A DNA stretch of 34,533 bases from Myxococcales bacterium UBA5297 (GCA_002408385.1 DHSB01000151.1:1-34533), one strand, 5' to 3'; counted from the first letter of the stretch, positions 1 to 8,114 are shown. Translations and numbers: made by a program. The notes: generated by a model not told the origin, from the sequence alone.

Positions 1-2
1 GG

Positions 3-974
3 CTGGTCTGTGTCCCCGCGGTGGGCTGTGACAACGAGGTCAAGGACGGCCGCGAGACGGACGTCGACTGTGGTGGCGGCTGTCCGGCGTGCGAAGTCGG
101 CAAGGGCTGCGGCGCTGACGCCGATTGCGCCTCGCAGTACTGCGCGAGCGGTACCTGCGCGACTAACAGCTGCGACGACGAGGTGCTCAACGGAGGCGAA
201 GCGGGCGTCGACTGCGGCGGACCTTGTCCGGAACGCTGTCCGGAGGGGACGACCTGCTCGCAAGGCGACGACTGCGCCTCCGGAATCTGCCTCGGAGGCA
301 CCTGCTCGGCGCCGCGCGCCGAGTCGCAGCTCTCTTCGGGCAACGACGCGGTCTCGTCCTACCTGATGGATGCGGCGGAGTCCGAATGGAACCTCTTCCA
401 CGGCGACCACGTGCCGCTCGGGCGCCACTTCGACCCGAACCACGTCTCCTACCACACCGCGCTGCGGTTCACGGGTGTCCAGGTGCCGGCGGGCGCGACG
501 ATCACCAGCGCCAAGCTGAGCCTCCACCCGAACAACGCGGTCGACTCGTCGCACCGGCTCTGGATCAACCTCTACGCAGAGCGCGTGGCCAACTCGGCGC
601 CCTTCGACCCGACGAACTACGAGACGAACAGGCCCGATCAGCGGGTGAAGACCGCGGCCTTCATCGATCACTGGCTGGTGCGCTGCAACGCGAGCTGCAC
701 CGAGCTGACCGAGTACGACTGCCCGCAGCGGAAGCTCGATTGCTGGGATCCGACCGTCGAATTCACCGTGCCCAAGGACTTGAGGACGCTCGTGCAGGAG
801 GTCGTCGATCAGCCGGGATGGGCAGCGGGAAACGCAATGACGATCTTTCTGATCAACTCCGCCACCGATCAGGACGGTCCCAACTACTTGGACCACCGGA
901 CCATCGTCGGGTACGACCCGGCGCTGGGCGCGCAGTTCTCGCCTCGGCTGGTCATCGACTACGAGCTCGAGTGA
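3..974 (+). CDS. Secreted protein with Cys-rich repeats and DNRLRE-like domain (5' partial)
   Basis: The reading frame is open from the first bases of the window, and the codons before the first GTG at 21 already fit the repeat pattern, so the gene begins upstream; about 323 residues are visible. The first 100 or so residues hold two units of a cysteine-rich repeat (pattern C-D-E/N-V-x-G-x-E-x-VDCGG-x-CP, then C-x4-DC and C-x-G-x-C) of a kind frequent in myxobacterial surface proteins. From about residue 107 to the end there is a beta-rich domain with the phrase VPAGATITSAKLSL and a closing FSPRLVIDYE, typical of DNRLRE / CBM96-like domains on extracellular or cell-wall proteins. I infer a secreted or surface protein, possibly carbohydrate-binding; no catalytic motif is visible. 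The signal peptide and the total length lie outside the window. Confidence 0.75.
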   Translation: MVCVPAVGCDNEVKDGRETDVDCGGGCPACEVGKGCGADADCASQYCASGTCATNSCDDEVLNGGEAGVDCGGPCPERCPEGTTCSQGDDCASGICLGGTCSAPRAESQLSSGNDAVSSYLMDAAESEWNLFHGDHVPLGRHFDPNHVSYHTALRFTGVQVPAGATITSAKLSLHPNNAVDSSHRLWINLYAERVANSAPFDPTNYETNRPDQRVKTAAFIDHWLVRCNASCTELTEYDCPQRKLDCWDPTVEFTVPKDLRTLVQEVVDQPGWAAGNAMTIFLINSATDQDGPNYLDHRTIVGYDPALGAQFSPRLVIDYELE

Positions 975-991
975 CGGGCCGCCCGTCACTC
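969..991 (+). terminator. Perfect hairpin overlapping the stop codon
   Basis: An 11-bp inverted repeat (gagtgacgggc / gcccgtcactc) around a single central base encloses the TGA stop of the preceding gene; realistically the loop is 3 nt with a 10-bp stem. It is followed by GGGTTTCG rather than a long T run. It is the best candidate terminator for the plus-strand gene ending at 974. Confidence 0.5.
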
Positions 992-1518
992 GGGTTTCGC
1001 GCCGCCGAGCGCTCGCGGCGGGGTTAGTGAGACGTCAGCACGCGGTGGGGAGCCGCCGTGCTCGTGCCTCGTCCTCGGGAGGTGTCGCGTAGCTTCCCAG
1101 AACTCGGCCCGTCCGCCCCGTTCGCCCCGGGCATCGCACCAGGCTCTTGCCCGGCTGTGTCCCATGGACGAACAGCCGGTTGCCGTAGAACCACCGCGCG
1201 CGAGCAAGAGAGAATCCCCTCTCCAGCGCTTGCGCGGGAAGAGGGGATCCAGGGGCTTTCCGGCGGGAATCTGACCAAGCTGGCAGAAATCGGCCGTCTC
1301 GCTGACCCTGGGCCTGTGGTCATAAGGACTGAAGCCTGCCGGCCAGCGCAGACGCTGGACTCTCTTGGTTCCGGCTTGGCCGGCTTAGGGGAGAGGGAAG
1401 GTTGGTCGCAACCGAGGAGAGGCATCCGATCGATTCGACGCTCGTGCCCAACCTCGAGGAATATCGGTGGCTGTTAGTGAGGAGTGTAGGCCGAGCCTGC
1501 GATGCGGAAGCCGAGGGG
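992..1518. other. Intergenic spacer without a supported gene
   Basis: Between the gene ending at 974 and the convergent gene ending at 1611 there is no reading frame with credible protein character. It contains one hairpin at 1214-1248 (9-bp arms atcccctct / agaggggat), which might help terminate either transcript. I saw no tRNA-like T-loop and no clear promoter. Confidence 0.5.
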
Positions 1519-1594
1519 CCCTTCGACTCCGCTCCCGCCGCTTGCGCGTCGGGAGCTACGCTCGGGGTGAGCGGAACCGGGCGGAGTCGAAAGG
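1519..1594. repeat. Palindromic intergenic element with cloverleaf-like folding
   Basis: Outer arms ccttcgactccgc (about 1520-1532) and gcggagtcgaaagg (1581-1594) pair over 13 bp with one bulge. Inside are two further stem-loops: gctcccg / cgggagc (1531-1537 with 1550-1556) and cgctc / gagcg (about 1559-1573). This three-stem shape, next to the convergent stop at 1611, resembles the short dispersed REP/BIME-type elements found between bacterial genes. Only one copy is present here, so dispersal is not shown. It may also act as a terminator between the convergent genes. Confidence 0.5.
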
Positions 1595-1610
1595 AGTTCT
1601 CGACGGATTT

Positions 1611-2978
1611 TCAGTCGAGCCCGCGCGAGGCGAGACAGGTCTTCGTGTAGAGGTCGCGGAAGAGGTTGCGGCGGTCGGTGCGCGCCTTGACGGCAAAGTG
1701 GTTCTCCTTGTGGCAGATGCGCCAGAACTCCTCTTCGCTGTAGTAGTTGAAGGAGATGAAGGTCTTGACCCCGTTGAGCTCCTGCAGCTTCCCCTCGAGC
1801 ATCCGGTAGTAGTTCCTGCCGTCTCGCCCCTTGAAACCGTAGACGGCGAGGTCGACGAGCATCTCGTCCTTCAGCCCCGCGTACCACTCGTCCGAGAGCC
1901 AGTGATAGCGCTGCGCCGGCCGGTAGGGGACGCACCAGAGCGGAAACGGACCGAACTCGCGCCAATACCACTCCATGAAGTCGTTGAAGCGCGAGAAGGG
2001 GATGAAGACGTCGACCGTGAGCGTCGGGTTCTCGCGGGGCAGGGCCCAGGCGATCTTCTCGCCGATCTTCAGGATCTCGGTGGAGCGCACAAACCGGCCC
2101 AGCAGAAGCCGGCCGAGCCGCGACTTGGGCCGCACGTTGGTGACGCCGCGGTCGTAGCGGAAGAAGTACTCGGGGGTCGTGAAGTAGTCTTCTGTGCGCT
2201 TGGCGGTCGTTTCGTAATAGGCCGTCATTCCGTCGTAGCGGCTGGTGTAAGGCGCGTGGTCGACGAAGCGGCCCACCGAGAGCACATAGCGGTCAGGCCC
2301 GTGGATGATGCCGTCGATGAAGTCGACCTCCGCTTGCCCGGAGCGCTCGGCGATGGCCGCGTGGTAGTCGCCGGCAGTCCGATAGGTCTCGTAGCTCAGC
2401 CGCACGAACGGCTTGGCGGGGATGAGCTTGAATTTGAGCTTTGAGAGGATTCCCAAGGTCCCGAAGGCGCCGTGGACCATGTGGAAGATGAGCTTGTGCT
2501 CGTTCTCCGGGGTGCAAGTGAGCACCTCGCCGTCCGAGGTGATGACCTCGTACTCGAGGCAGGAGTCGTGAAACCCCCCATAGCGGAAGGACATCGACTC
2601 GAGTGAGCACCCGGAGATCGCCCCGCCGATGGTGATCGTCCTGAGCTCGGGGACGACGAAGGGCACCAGGCCGTAGGGAAGCGCCGCGGCGACCAGGTCG
2701 ACGAAGGTGACACCGGGCTCGGCGATGCAGACTCGGGAGACGGGGTCGATCTCCAGGATCTCGTCGAGGTCGGAGACGTCGATTTTCTCGTCGCTGTACT
2801 TGCGATCGCCCGGTTTGGGGACCTGGTGGCTGACGGCCCGCTTGCGCAGCGACAGAGGTTGGGTGCTGGTCCTCTCGCGCAGTTGACGCGCGACGCGCGC
2901 GACCTTCGCGTCGTGACGAGCGAGCGACAGTGCCAAAGACGGTTCGGGACAGGGGGGGATGTGCTCTTGGGCGATCAT
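1611..2978 (-). CDS. FAD-dependent oxidoreductase, DHCR24/DWARF1-like
   Basis: A 455-residue protein. The start was set at the ATG at 2978 because AGGAA lies about 8 nt upstream; the frame runs on to 3242 but the extra stretch has no protein character. The N-terminal half is a PCMH-type FAD-binding domain: an IDVSDLDEILEID strand, an EPGVTF turn, then VVPELRTITIGGAISG and the ESMSFRYGGFHDSC segment that matches the delta-24-sterol reductase (DHCR24) layout. The C-terminal half keeps the family features, including LVDLAVYGF and a YSEEEFWRICH stretch near the end. DHCR24 enzymes reduce the C24-C25 double bond of sterols, and plant DWARF1 does a related reaction. Bacterial homologues form a wide family of mostly unknown substrate, so an oxidoreductase acting on a sterol-like or other lipid is the most that can be said. 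No sterol biosynthesis gene is adjacent. Confidence 0.8.
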   Translation of the reverse strand: MIAQEHIPPCPEPSLALSLARHDAKVARVARQLRERTSTQPLSLRKRAVSHQVPKPGDRKYSDEKIDVSDLDEILEIDPVSRVCIAEPGVTFVDLVAAALPYGLVPFVVPELRTITIGGAISGCSLESMSFRYGGFHDSCLEYEVITSDGEVLTCTPENEHKLIFHMVHGAFGTLGILSKLKFKLIPAKPFVRLSYETYRTAGDYHAAIAERSGQAEVDFIDGIIHGPDRYVLSVGRFVDHAPYTSRYDGMTAYYETTAKRTEDYFTTPEYFFRYDRGVTNVRPKSRLGRLLLGRFVRSTEILKIGEKIAWALPRENPTLTVDVFIPFSRFNDFMEWYWREFGPFPLWCVPYRPAQRYHWLSDEWYAGLKDEMLVDLAVYGFKGRDGRNYYRMLEGKLQELNGVKTFISFNYYSEEEFWRICHKENHFAVKARTDRRNLFRDLYTKTCLASRGLD

Positions 2979-3530
2979 GGTGTCGTTCCTGACGTGAGGG
3001 GAGGGCGCGGATGCTACACCGCGAGGCGCGGGGAGGGGCGATGCGATCGCGCTCCTCAAAGGCGGTGTCGCCCGGTGGACCTTCATTGTCGCCGAGTGCC
3101 CGTCGACCATCCCGCGATGGTCCGGCGCGTCCTTCTCGACGGTCGAAAACAACGGGCAGGCGGGGAACCTCGCAACGGCATCGGTACACCGGCGGCGCGT
3201 CGCCACACCGGGAAGCTCGCCGGACGACGATCTCAGGGTCAAAAACTCAGTGATAACGCGCTATTGTGGTTGCAGGGAAGACCCGTGTAGCGCGCGCGGC
3301 GGCCAGCGGTGGGCCCTGCCGGTGGCCAGGTCTATTAGCCTAGGGCTGGCGCCCTAGAAGCTGCCCTTGGGCCCTTGCAGGCCCTCTGGTGGTCTCCTGG
3401 GCCGATCGGACGGCAGGAGCGGGGCCGCGAGCGCGGCCAAGACAGCCGGCGAGAGCTCTGCTTTCCGACGCGCGTCTTTCCACTGGAGAAGGCGATTCGC
3501 GCGAGCGGTGCCGTCTGCCGGGGGGGGGGG
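2979..3530. other. Intergenic spacer between the FAD enzyme and the pilus operon
   Basis: About 550 bases without a credible gene. It holds the upstream region of the FAD enzyme, the candidate terminator at 3340-3357, and a run of eleven G (3520-3530) that directly abuts the stop codon of the minus-strand gene at 3531. The AT-rich patch around 3236-3265 could contain the minus-strand promoter of the FAD enzyme, but I cannot identify good -35 and -10 boxes. Confidence 0.5.
3340..3357 (-). terminator. Candidate terminator of the pilus operon
   Basis: A perfect 7-bp stem (ctagggc / gccctag) with a 4-nt loop lies about 175 bp downstream of the last gene of the minus-strand pilus operon. Read on minus it is followed by GCTAATAGA, so it lacks a strong U tract. 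The distance makes this tentative. Confidence 0.35.
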
Positions 3531-4715
3531 TTAGCGACCGATCTTCTGCATCGAGCCGTAGATCGGAAGGAAGAGGCCAACTGCAAGCAGAAGCAGCATT
3601 CCGCCGCCCACCAGCAGCAGCATGGGCTCGATCATCGACGCCATCGTGGTCAGGCGCGCTTGCGCCCGAGCGCGAAGGAAGCCCGCCAGGCGCTTGAGGT
3701 AGGTGTCGAGCGCGCCCATGATCTCGCCCTGGCGCAGAACGCCCTTGGCCACCGGTGGAAAGAAGGGATCTTCGAAGCCCTCGGAGAAGGTCCCGCCGCG
3801 CTGAATCGAGTCGTAGATCCACTCGAGGCGGATCCGAATGGCGCGCGTGCCGACGGTGCCGATGACCGTGTCGAGCGCGACGGTCAGCGAGACCCCCGCG
3901 CCCAGCATCAGCGAGAGGTTCTGGAAGATGTTGCAAAGGGCGACGTTCTTGAGCACCGGCCCGATGAGCGGTGCGCGGTAGAACAGCTCGCCAATCCGGG
4001 CCTTGAGCGAGGTTGGCATCCGCCACCAGCCGAAGGCGATCGCGATGCCGGCCAGGGGGATGGTCCACCAGTAGCCGACCGCCGAGGACGACAGGAAGAG
4101 CAGCACCTTGGTGGGCAGCGGCGGGTTGGGCGGAAAGATTGCCTTGAGCTGGGGGACGACGCCGATGAGCAGCCCGACGGCGATGAAGAAGAGCACCACC
4201 ACCGAGATCGCCGGGTAGATGGTGGCCTTCATCACCTGCTGTACCAGCTCGGCCTCTTGGCGGAAGTGATCCTCGAGCGATTCGAAGACCTTCTCCAGTG
4301 TTCCCGACTGCTCGCCCGCGCTGATGTTGCCCAGCACCATCGGCGGGAAGACCCCGGTGCGCTCCATCGCCTCGGTCAGCGAGTGGCCCTGCTGAATGGC
4401 GGCGACGATGGTTTCGATGCTCTCCTTGGCCAGCTTGTTGGGCAGCGCTTCGGCCACCGAGGACCAGGAGCTCACCATGTCGAGCCCCATCGCCAGAAGC
4501 CCGCGGAGGTAGCCGAACATCTCGATCAATACCGACCGCGGCAAGCGGTTCGGTTTGAGTAGCGCCGCGAGCTCGCCGAGCACGTCTGGGCGCGCATCGA
4601 CGAGGCTGAGCCCGCCCTTCGCGAGGTCTGAGCGCAGGGCGGCAATCGAGGCCGCCGGGGCCTGTCCCTTCACGAATCGGCCAGACTTGCCGATGGCTTG
4701 ATAGACGTACAGCAT
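3531..4715 (-). CDS. mshG: Type IV pilus / T2SS inner-membrane platform protein (MshG/PilC/GspF family)
   Basis: A 394-residue polytopic protein, close to the usual 400 of the family. It carries two T2SSF domains at roughly residues 64-188 and 262-386, each with the signature acidic helix: GEQSGTLEKVFESL and GEIMGALDTYLKRL. Membrane segments fall near 166-188, 205-230 and 364-385. In pilus systems this protein forms the inner-membrane platform that the assembly ATPase acts on to add or remove pilins. It is the last gene of the operon, 40 bp after the small lipoprotein, with the ATPase one gene upstream, as in mshE-mshG or pilB-pilC arrangements. The symbol mshG reflects the MSHA-like neighbours; by itself the sequence only supports the PilC/GspF family. 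Confidence 0.88.
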   Translation of the reverse strand: MLYVYQAIGKSGRFVKGQAPAASIAALRSDLAKGGLSLVDARPDVLGELAALLKPNRLPRSVLIEMFGYLRGLLAMGLDMVSSWSSVAEALPNKLAKESIETIVAAIQQGHSLTEAMERTGVFPPMVLGNISAGEQSGTLEKVFESLEDHFRQEAELVQQVMKATIYPAISVVVLFFIAVGLLIGVVPQLKAIFPPNPPLPTKVLLFLSSSAVGYWWTIPLAGIAIAFGWWRMPTSLKARIGELFYRAPLIGPVLKNVALCNIFQNLSLMLGAGVSLTVALDTVIGTVGTRAIRIRLEWIYDSIQRGGTFSEGFEDPFFPPVAKGVLRQGEIMGALDTYLKRLAGFLRARAQARLTTMASMIEPMLLLVGGGMLLLLAVGLFLPIYGSMQKIGR

Positions 4716-4755
4716 CCGCGCTCCCTATGGCCCGGCACCTCGCGGGCGTCGGCCG

Positions 4756-5271
4756 CTACTTGATTTCGGTCGACTCCTCGCACGCCGTCTTGATGCTGAT
4801 GTCGACCGGGCAGGCGTTACCGGGGCTGTACTCCTCGACGGCCAGCACCCCCTCCCAACTGACGTCGCCGCCCGGGCCGGGATCAAGACCGAGCTCCTCG
4901 GAGATGATCATCGCGGTATAGGTGATGGCCCCGTTCTCGTCGAAGACCGTATCGAGCTGGCTCTGGTTCGGCGTGCAGGTGATGCCTTCGCAGAGGAACA
5001 CCGCGCGGTTGCCGCTCTTGATCTTGAGCGGCGCGTAGGCCAGCGAATACTCGTCGGCGCTGCCATTGCGGCTACTTCCGTCTTCGGTGCGGGGGGCAGA
5101 GGTCACCGTGACGAAGATTTCTTCGGGAATCGGGCAACGGGAGTTCACGGCAGTGACGTTGATTTCGGTGTTTACTTGCCGTTTCGGGCACGCCACGCGC
5201 GGGGGCACGAAGGCGCCGCAACTTCCCAGGAAGATGGTTCCAGCAATCAGCGCAATCTTGTACCGCGTCAT
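4756..5271 (-). CDS. Small lipoprotein inside the pilus operon, unknown function
   Basis: A 171-residue protein starting with a short lipoprotein signal: MTRYK, a hydrophobic stretch, then the lipobox LGSC, so Cys18 would be lipidated and Gly is the next residue (no Asp at +2, so outer-membrane sorting is possible). The start codon overlaps the stop of the ATPase gene in an ATGA arrangement (5268-5271), which implies translational coupling and membership of the operon. The mature part has five further cysteines (for example VACPK, NSRCPI, FLCEGITC) and looks beta-rich, with no recognised domain. Its place between the ATPase and the platform gene suggests an accessory role such as a pilotin or a periplasmic/outer-membrane assembly factor; that is inference from position only. 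Confidence 0.75.
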   Translation of the reverse strand: MTRYKIALIAGTIFLGSCGAFVPPRVACPKRQVNTEINVTAVNSRCPIPEEIFVTVTSAPRTEDGSSRNGSADEYSLAYAPLKIKSGNRAVFLCEGITCTPNQSQLDTVFDENGAITYTAMIISEELGLDPGPGGDVSWEGVLAVEEYSPGNACPVDISIKTACEESTEIK

Positions 5272-7082
5272 CGGCGTGCCTCCGTCGCTGTCGTCTTGTC
5301 CGGGGTGGCGGCGGCCTGCGCCCTCGGCGCCTCGGTCGTCATCGGCCCCACCGTGGCCTCGGCCTCGTCGAGCGGGACCAGCCCCTTGGCTACCAGCCAG
5401 AGCGCATTGTCGGTCATCGTCCGATAGCCCGACCTGCGCGCAGCCTGTACGATCTTCTCGTTCGATGCGCGCTGGTACACCTGCTCGCGCAGCTCGTTGT
5501 TGAGGGCCAGCACCTCGGCGATGACGGTGCGGCCGGTGGTGCCGCCCGAGCAGTGGACGCACCCCTTGCCCTTCTCGTAGACCTCGATCGGGCGGGTCGG
5601 TACGCGCCCGGAGCCGTAGACGTTCTCGGCCAGAGCGTGGTCGAGGGTGGCCGGGTTCAAGGCCGCCTTGCGCTTGCAGTGAGGGCACAGCTTGCGTAGC
5701 AGCCGCTGCGCGACCGTGCCAAGCAGGGTGGTCGAGACCTGGTAGGGGTCCATCCCCAGGTCGAAGAGCCGTCCGAGCGCCTCGACCGCGGAGTTGGCGT
5801 GGAGCGTCGAGAGCACCATGTGGCCGGTGTTGGCGGCCCGGAACGCCTCGCGCGCGGTCTCCTCGTCGCGAATCTCGCCGACGAGGATCACGTCGGGGTC
5901 CTGGCGCAAGAAGGCGCGGACGGTGCGGGCGAAGGTGACCTCGGCCTTCTCGTTGACCTGCACTTGCTGAATCGTGGGGATGCGGATCTCGCAGGGGTCC
6001 TCGACCGTCAGGATCTTGGTCGAGCCGTCGTTGAGGCGGCTCAAACACGAGTAGAGGCTGGTGGTCTTGCCCGAGCCGGTCGGGCCCACGACCAGGATGA
6101 GGCCGTAGGGGTAGCGCAACATCTGGTTGATGGCGTTGAGGTTCCAGGAGGTGTAGCCCAGCTCCTCGAGGCTCGCCAGCGAGCGGCTGTCGTCGAGGAT
6201 ACGCAGCACGATCATCGGGCCTTCGACCGTGGGGCTCGCCGCGAAGCGGATGTCGAGCTTGCGCCCGGCGAAGGCGAACGAGAAGCGCCCGTCGTGCAGA
6301 CGGCTGAAGTCGGACAGGTCGACCCCCGCCATGCCGAAGATGACGTTGGTCAAATTCTCGTGGCGCGAGCGCGGCAGCGAGAGCGCCGTGCGCAGGTCGC
6401 CGTCGATGCGGTAGCGCACCACGGTGGTGACCCCGGTCGGCTCGATGTGCACGTCGCTGGCCCGCTCGAGCACCGCCTTGCCCATCAAATAGTTGAAGAG
6501 GACCTTCACCTCGCCGGCGTCGATGCTCTCTCTGGCGCTCTCGATGATCCGGTCGGCGTCGACCGTCTCGAAGGCGATCACCTGCAGGATCATCTCGATG
6601 CCGCTCGCGGTGCTCACCGCGTACTGCCGCTTGCCGATGACCGCCTCGACCTGGTCGGTGGCGTCGGTGTCGAGCGGGTCGGACAGCAGCAGGATCTCCC
6701 TGCCCTTGAAGGTGATCGGCAAGAGGCGCTTCTCCTCGAGCACCTTGATCCCGATCTTGGCGACCGCCTCGCGGTCGACCATCTCGGTGGTCAGTTGTTT
6801 CGGGGCCACGTAGGAGACGCTGAACTGCTGCGCGAGCGCCTTGGAGATGTCCTCCGGCCGTGCATAGCCCGACTTGACGAGCACCTCGCCGAGCCGCTCG
6901 CCGGTCCGCTTGGACATGCTCAGCGCCTGCTCGAGCTTCTGCTGATTGAGCAGGCCGGTGGCGATGAGCATGTCGCCGAGCCGCGCGCGCACCGGCATCC
7001 GCTGGCGCCGGCCGATGATGGGCTCCTCGGCGACCGGGGGCGCGAAGGCGACCGAGGGAGGGGCTGGGGGTTGGTTGGCCAT
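5268..7082 (-). CDS. mshE: Pilus assembly ATPase with N-terminal MshEN domain (MshE/PilB/GspE family)
   Basis: A 604-residue cytoplasmic motor. Residues 34-91 form a tandem MshEN motif, RLGDMLIATGLL... and RLGEVLVKSGY...; MshEN domains bind c-di-GMP in MshE of Vibrio and relatives. The catalytic part has the Walker A box GPTGSGKT (333-340), the Asp box TVEDPCEIR (359-367), the Walker B region VILVGEIRDEET (398-409) and the His box STLHANSA (425-432). A zinc-type pair CPHC (466-469) and CVHC (508-511) marks the assembly-ATPase (PilB/GspE) type. It hydrolyses ATP to drive pilin polymerisation through the platform protein. The C-terminus carries an extra Ala/Thr-rich tail of about 25 residues. 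It starts 18 bp after the PilP-like gene and is coupled to the following lipoprotein. Confidence 0.92.
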   Translation of the reverse strand: MANQPPAPPSVAFAPPVAEEPIIGRRQRMPVRARLGDMLIATGLLNQQKLEQALSMSKRTGERLGEVLVKSGYARPEDISKALAQQFSVSYVAPKQLTTEMVDREAVAKIGIKVLEEKRLLPITFKGREILLLSDPLDTDATDQVEAVIGKRQYAVSTASGIEMILQVIAFETVDADRIIESARESIDAGEVKVLFNYLMGKAVLERASDVHIEPTGVTTVVRYRIDGDLRTALSLPRSRHENLTNVIFGMAGVDLSDFSRLHDGRFSFAFAGRKLDIRFAASPTVEGPMIVLRILDDSRSLASLEELGYTSWNLNAINQMLRYPYGLILVVGPTGSGKTTSLYSCLSRLNDGSTKILTVEDPCEIRIPTIQQVQVNEKAEVTFARTVRAFLRQDPDVILVGEIRDEETAREAFRAANTGHMVLSTLHANSAVEALGRLFDLGMDPYQVSTTLLGTVAQRLLRKLCPHCKRKAALNPATLDHALAENVYGSGRVPTRPIEVYEKGKGCVHCSGGTTGRTVIAEVLALNNELREQVYQRASNEKIVQAARRSGYRTMTDNALWLVAKGLVPLDEAEATVGPMTTEAPRAQAAATPDKTTATEARR

Positions 7083-7100
7083 GACGTTCCGAGGAAGGGG

Positions 7101-7610
7101 TTACTGGCCGAGCATGACGGCCGAGCGGCCACCGGCGGTGACGATGCCGCTCTCGTTGATGTCGCGCACCACGGTGTCGCCGAGCTTGTCTCCCGGGCGC
7201 ACGGTGTAGACCCGCCCCCGGTAGGTGACGATGGCCTCCTTGAACGGAGCGACGGTGACCGCCTTGACGCTGATCTGCTCGGCGGAGGTCTCGAGCTTCG
7301 GCGGCGGGCGTACGGCGGTCCGCGGCAGCTCGACCTTGGGCTTGTCGTCCTTGGACTCCTTGATGCCGAGCTTGGTCTCGAGCTCCTGTCGCTCGAGCCG
7401 GGCCTCGAGGATTCGGTTGTACTCCTGCTCGAGCAGCAACTGGGCCCTCATGGTCTTGAGCCGCTCGATCACCTCGCGAGCCTGCAGGGGGGCGATGGTC
7501 GTCGAGCCCTCACGGGCGAGCGCTCCATGGCCCGAGGCGTCCTCGGCCGTAGGCGCCGCAGCCGGCAGCAGGGTGGTCAGCGATACGATTGCAACCGCTA
7601 CTGGAATCAC
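7101..7610 (-). CDS. PilP/MshK-like periplasmic assembly protein
   Basis: A 169-residue protein beginning at a GTG only 3 bp after the TAG of the PilO-like gene; GGGAGG just before that stop serves as ribosome binding site. An N-terminal hydrophobic segment (about residues 2-20) looks like a signal peptide. It is followed by a charged helical region (about 42-92, possible coiled coil) and a C-terminal beta segment VTYRGRVYTVRPGDKLGDTVVRDI, which resembles the homology region of PilP/GspC proteins that touches the secretin N-domains. There is no lipobox, unlike classical PilP, so the MshK comparison is as good. Role inferred: link between the inner-membrane PilN/PilO pair and the secretin. Confidence 0.65.
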   Translation of the reverse strand: MIPVAVAIVSLTTLLPAAAPTAEDASGHGALAREGSTTIAPLQAREVIERLKTMRAQLLLEQEYNRILEARLERQELETKLGIKESKDDKPKVELPRTAVRPPPKLETSAEQISVKAVTVAPFKEAIVTYRGRVYTVRPGDKLGDTVVRDINESGIVTAGGRSAVMLGQ

Positions 7611-7613
7611 GGG

Positions 7614-8114
7614 CTACCTCCCGAAGACGTCCACATCCATGGAGAGTACGATGACGTCGGTCATGTTCCTGGCGGTGACCTTGCGCACGGTCACCGGAAG
7701 GTCGGCAAGCTCCTCCTCGAACATCGCGAGGATCGCCGCGGCGCCGCTGGCCTCGACGCCAGCCGACAGGGTGACGGAGGACATTTTCACCCCGGGCAGA
7801 TAGTCCTCGAAGACCAGCGTCCCTCCGCCATACCCCGAGTTGCGCGGCTCGACCCGGACGCCGGCGCCGAGCACCTCGCCGGCCTCGACGGTGCGCGAGA
7901 AGAACTCGGAGATTGCGTCGTCGGCGAACTTCAGCGGCGCGGGATCGGTCGCGCGCTTGGCCTGCACGTCCGCGCCGAGCCGGGCGACCTCGTCGCTGAG
8001 CGTGGCGTTGTGCCTGCGGGCCCGCGAGGTCACTTCGTAGGCGTCGTAGGCGAGGTACCCGAGCACCAGGCTCCCGAGCACCGCCAGCACCGAGAGGATG
8101 TTCATCACTCGCAT
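7614..8114 (-). CDS. PilO/MshJ-like inner-membrane alignment protein
   Basis: A 166-residue protein with a single N-terminal membrane helix (about residues 5-24), a helical stretch (about 25-55), and a small alpha/beta periplasmic domain from about 75 to the end. This is the PilO/GspM/MshJ architecture. The ATG at 8114 has GAGGAGG at good spacing, and that Shine-Dalgarno overlaps the TGA of the upstream PilM/N-like gene, so the two are probably translated together. Known family members dimerise with PilN-like proteins in the periplasm to form the alignment subcomplex. Sequence identity in this family is low, so the call rests mainly on architecture and gene order. Confidence 0.65.
   Translation of the reverse strand: MRVMNILSVLAVLGSLVLGYLAYDAYEVTSRARRHNATLSDEVARLGADVQAKRATDPAPLKFADDAISEFFSRTVEAGEVLGAGVRVEPRNSGYGGGTLVFEDYLPGVKMSSVTLSAGVEASGAAAILAMFEEELADLPVTVRKVTARNMTDVIVLSMDVDVFGR

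Noticed and set aside
4756..6048. A 430-codon minus frame covering the lipoprotein and part of the ATPase gene
   Set aside because: Only its last 171 codons are protein-like. The upstream part overlaps the ATPase in another frame; the lipoprotein signal and ATGA overlap fix the start at 5271.
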